Source: Candidatus Sumerlaeota bacterium (GTDB taxonomy: Bacteria; Sumerlaeota; T1SED10-198M). From it: a stretch of DNA of 6,763 nt. The notes under the pieces were generated by a model. It was not told the origin of the DNA, ran no database searches, and saw only the letters and a list, made by a program, of their open reading frames with translations. The stretch is from NCBI GenBank assembly GCA_003554345.1, contig PWGE01000118.1, positions 1 through 6,763 of the forward strand. The letters are read 5' to 3'. The position numbers were made by a program, and so were the translations under genes. This document shows, piece by piece, positions 6,232 to 6,763 of this stretch; the first letter of the stretch is position 1, and each line of letters opens with the position of its first letter.

Positions 6232-6763
6232 TGAAAATAAACCATAAAACAGTTTATTATCTGGTTTCATATGGATCGGTACTGGGTGCCATACTCGTAA
6301 TAGTGGTCAGCTTTCGCTTTCGCCATGAGGACCCTTCTGAATTTATTGCTCAAATAGCAGCCCAGGTTGAACATTTTCAGGAAGTGCAAATGAGGGAAGA
6401 AGAACCTGATAGTGAGGAGGAATATGCTGAGGAAACTCCTTACCAGACGATTACCAGGGATATTTCCATTGCTTATGAAGGACTTGACGAACGTAATCCC
6501 TTTGAAGTGCTTATTGAGCCTCCTGAACCGGAAGAGCCTGAACCGGAACCGGTGCCGGAATTTGATATAACCTATACCACCAGAAACTGGCGTATTATGG
6601 GGCCCATGCGGGGCAATCCTGATTTGGGCAGAGAGGATAAAATGCTCATAGAAACGGAACGGGATGCAGAAGAACCTCTCCAGGTGAAAGAAGAAGATAC
6701 AGTAGAAGCGGAAAGTCGTGAGCGGGGAACAGTGGAAATTGAAATTAGAGAAATAAATATCGA
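6231..6763 (+). CDS. Membrane-anchored GspC/PilP-like protein, 3' end cut by window edge
   Basis: The frame from ATG 6231 stays open to the right edge, giving 177 complete codons of a longer protein. It has a short cytoplasmic start (MKINHKT), one membrane segment at about 8-28 and an acidic periplasmic stretch. Then come ERNPF at 87-91 and a Pro/Glu linker, EPPEPEEPEPEPVPE, at 96-110. A domain follows with WRIMGPMRG, MLIET and PLQVKEEDTVEA. This order (anchor, linker, R-x-P-F, then a small beta domain with a leading 'L/I-x-G' strand) is that of GspC and PilP, which bind the L/M or N/O pair and reach to the secretin's N-terminal domains. The usual Gly-Asp of the domain reads Glu-Asp here. Its location after gspM, where pilP follows pilO, supports the call. 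Similarity is by pattern only, so I give no symbol. GspN or an unrelated anchored protein cannot be excluded. Confidence 0.62.
   Translation, partial: MKINHKTVYYLVSYGSVLGAILVIVVSFRFRHEDPSEFIAQIAAQVEHFQEVQMREEEPDSEEEYAEETPYQTITRDISIAYEGLDERNPFEVLIEPPEPEEPEPEPVPEFDITYTTRNWRIMGPMRGNPDLGREDKMLIETERDAEEPLQVKEEDTVEAESRERGTVEIEIREINI
6516..6560 (+). repeat. Pro-Glu low-complexity linker within the C/PilP-like gene
   Basis: Fifteen codons alternate mostly Pro and Glu (residues 96-110), built from imperfect GAACCG and GAGCCT units. Stiff, acidic Pro-rich spacers are common between the membrane anchor and folded domain of proteins that span the periplasm. This one probably acts as such a spacer. The DNA units are degenerate rather than exact tandem copies. 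Confidence 0.75.

Overview
The window lies inside a single plus-strand operon for a type II secretion (T2SS, Gsp) / type IV pilus-like envelope machine. A T2SS works with an outer-membrane secretin, so the host is expected to be a diderm (Gram-negative-type) bacterium. Base composition is moderate (roughly low-to-mid 40s %GC, judged by eye on a few lines), and the envelope-facing proteins are very rich in Glu, Asp and Tyr. I cannot name the organism. No phylogenetic marker is present, and the PilM-like features of the L protein only suggest a non-enterobacterial T2SS.

Layout, left to right: (1) the 3' end of gspF, an inner-membrane platform protein cut by the left edge; (2) four class III signal (prepilin-type) proteins packed with overlaps: a GspH-like pseudopilin, a GspI-like one, a GspJ-like one and GspK; (3) the inner-membrane assembly proteins GspL (a PilM-like domain joined to a PilN-like domain) and GspM (PilO-like); (4) the 5' part of a membrane-anchored, Pro/Glu-linker protein that best fits GspC/PilP, cut by the right edge. 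All genes lie on one strand. The first six overlap one another, and the only two gaps are 25 and 24 nt. I see no internal promoter or terminator, and no tRNA, rRNA, CRISPR array or mobile element.

How they work together (family knowledge): F, L and M form the inner-membrane platform, which recruits the GspE ATPase (not in the window). H, I, J and K are processed by a prepilin peptidase. I, J and K form the tip complex of the periplasmic pseudopilus and H joins just below it. The C/PilP-like protein links the platform to the secretin. Two expected parts are missing here: the major pseudopilin GspG, usually just after gspF, and the secretin/ATPase pair. They may lie outside the window.

Worth a second look: the gene order with C last, as in pilM-N-O-P-Q; the absence of gspG after gspF; a chained micro-ORF in each of the only two intergenic gaps; a purine tract read as acidic in one pseudopilin and basic in the next; and an acidic insertion in GspJ. 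I found no evidence of a wholly new system. The core machinery is recognisable and the novelty is in arrangement and detail.
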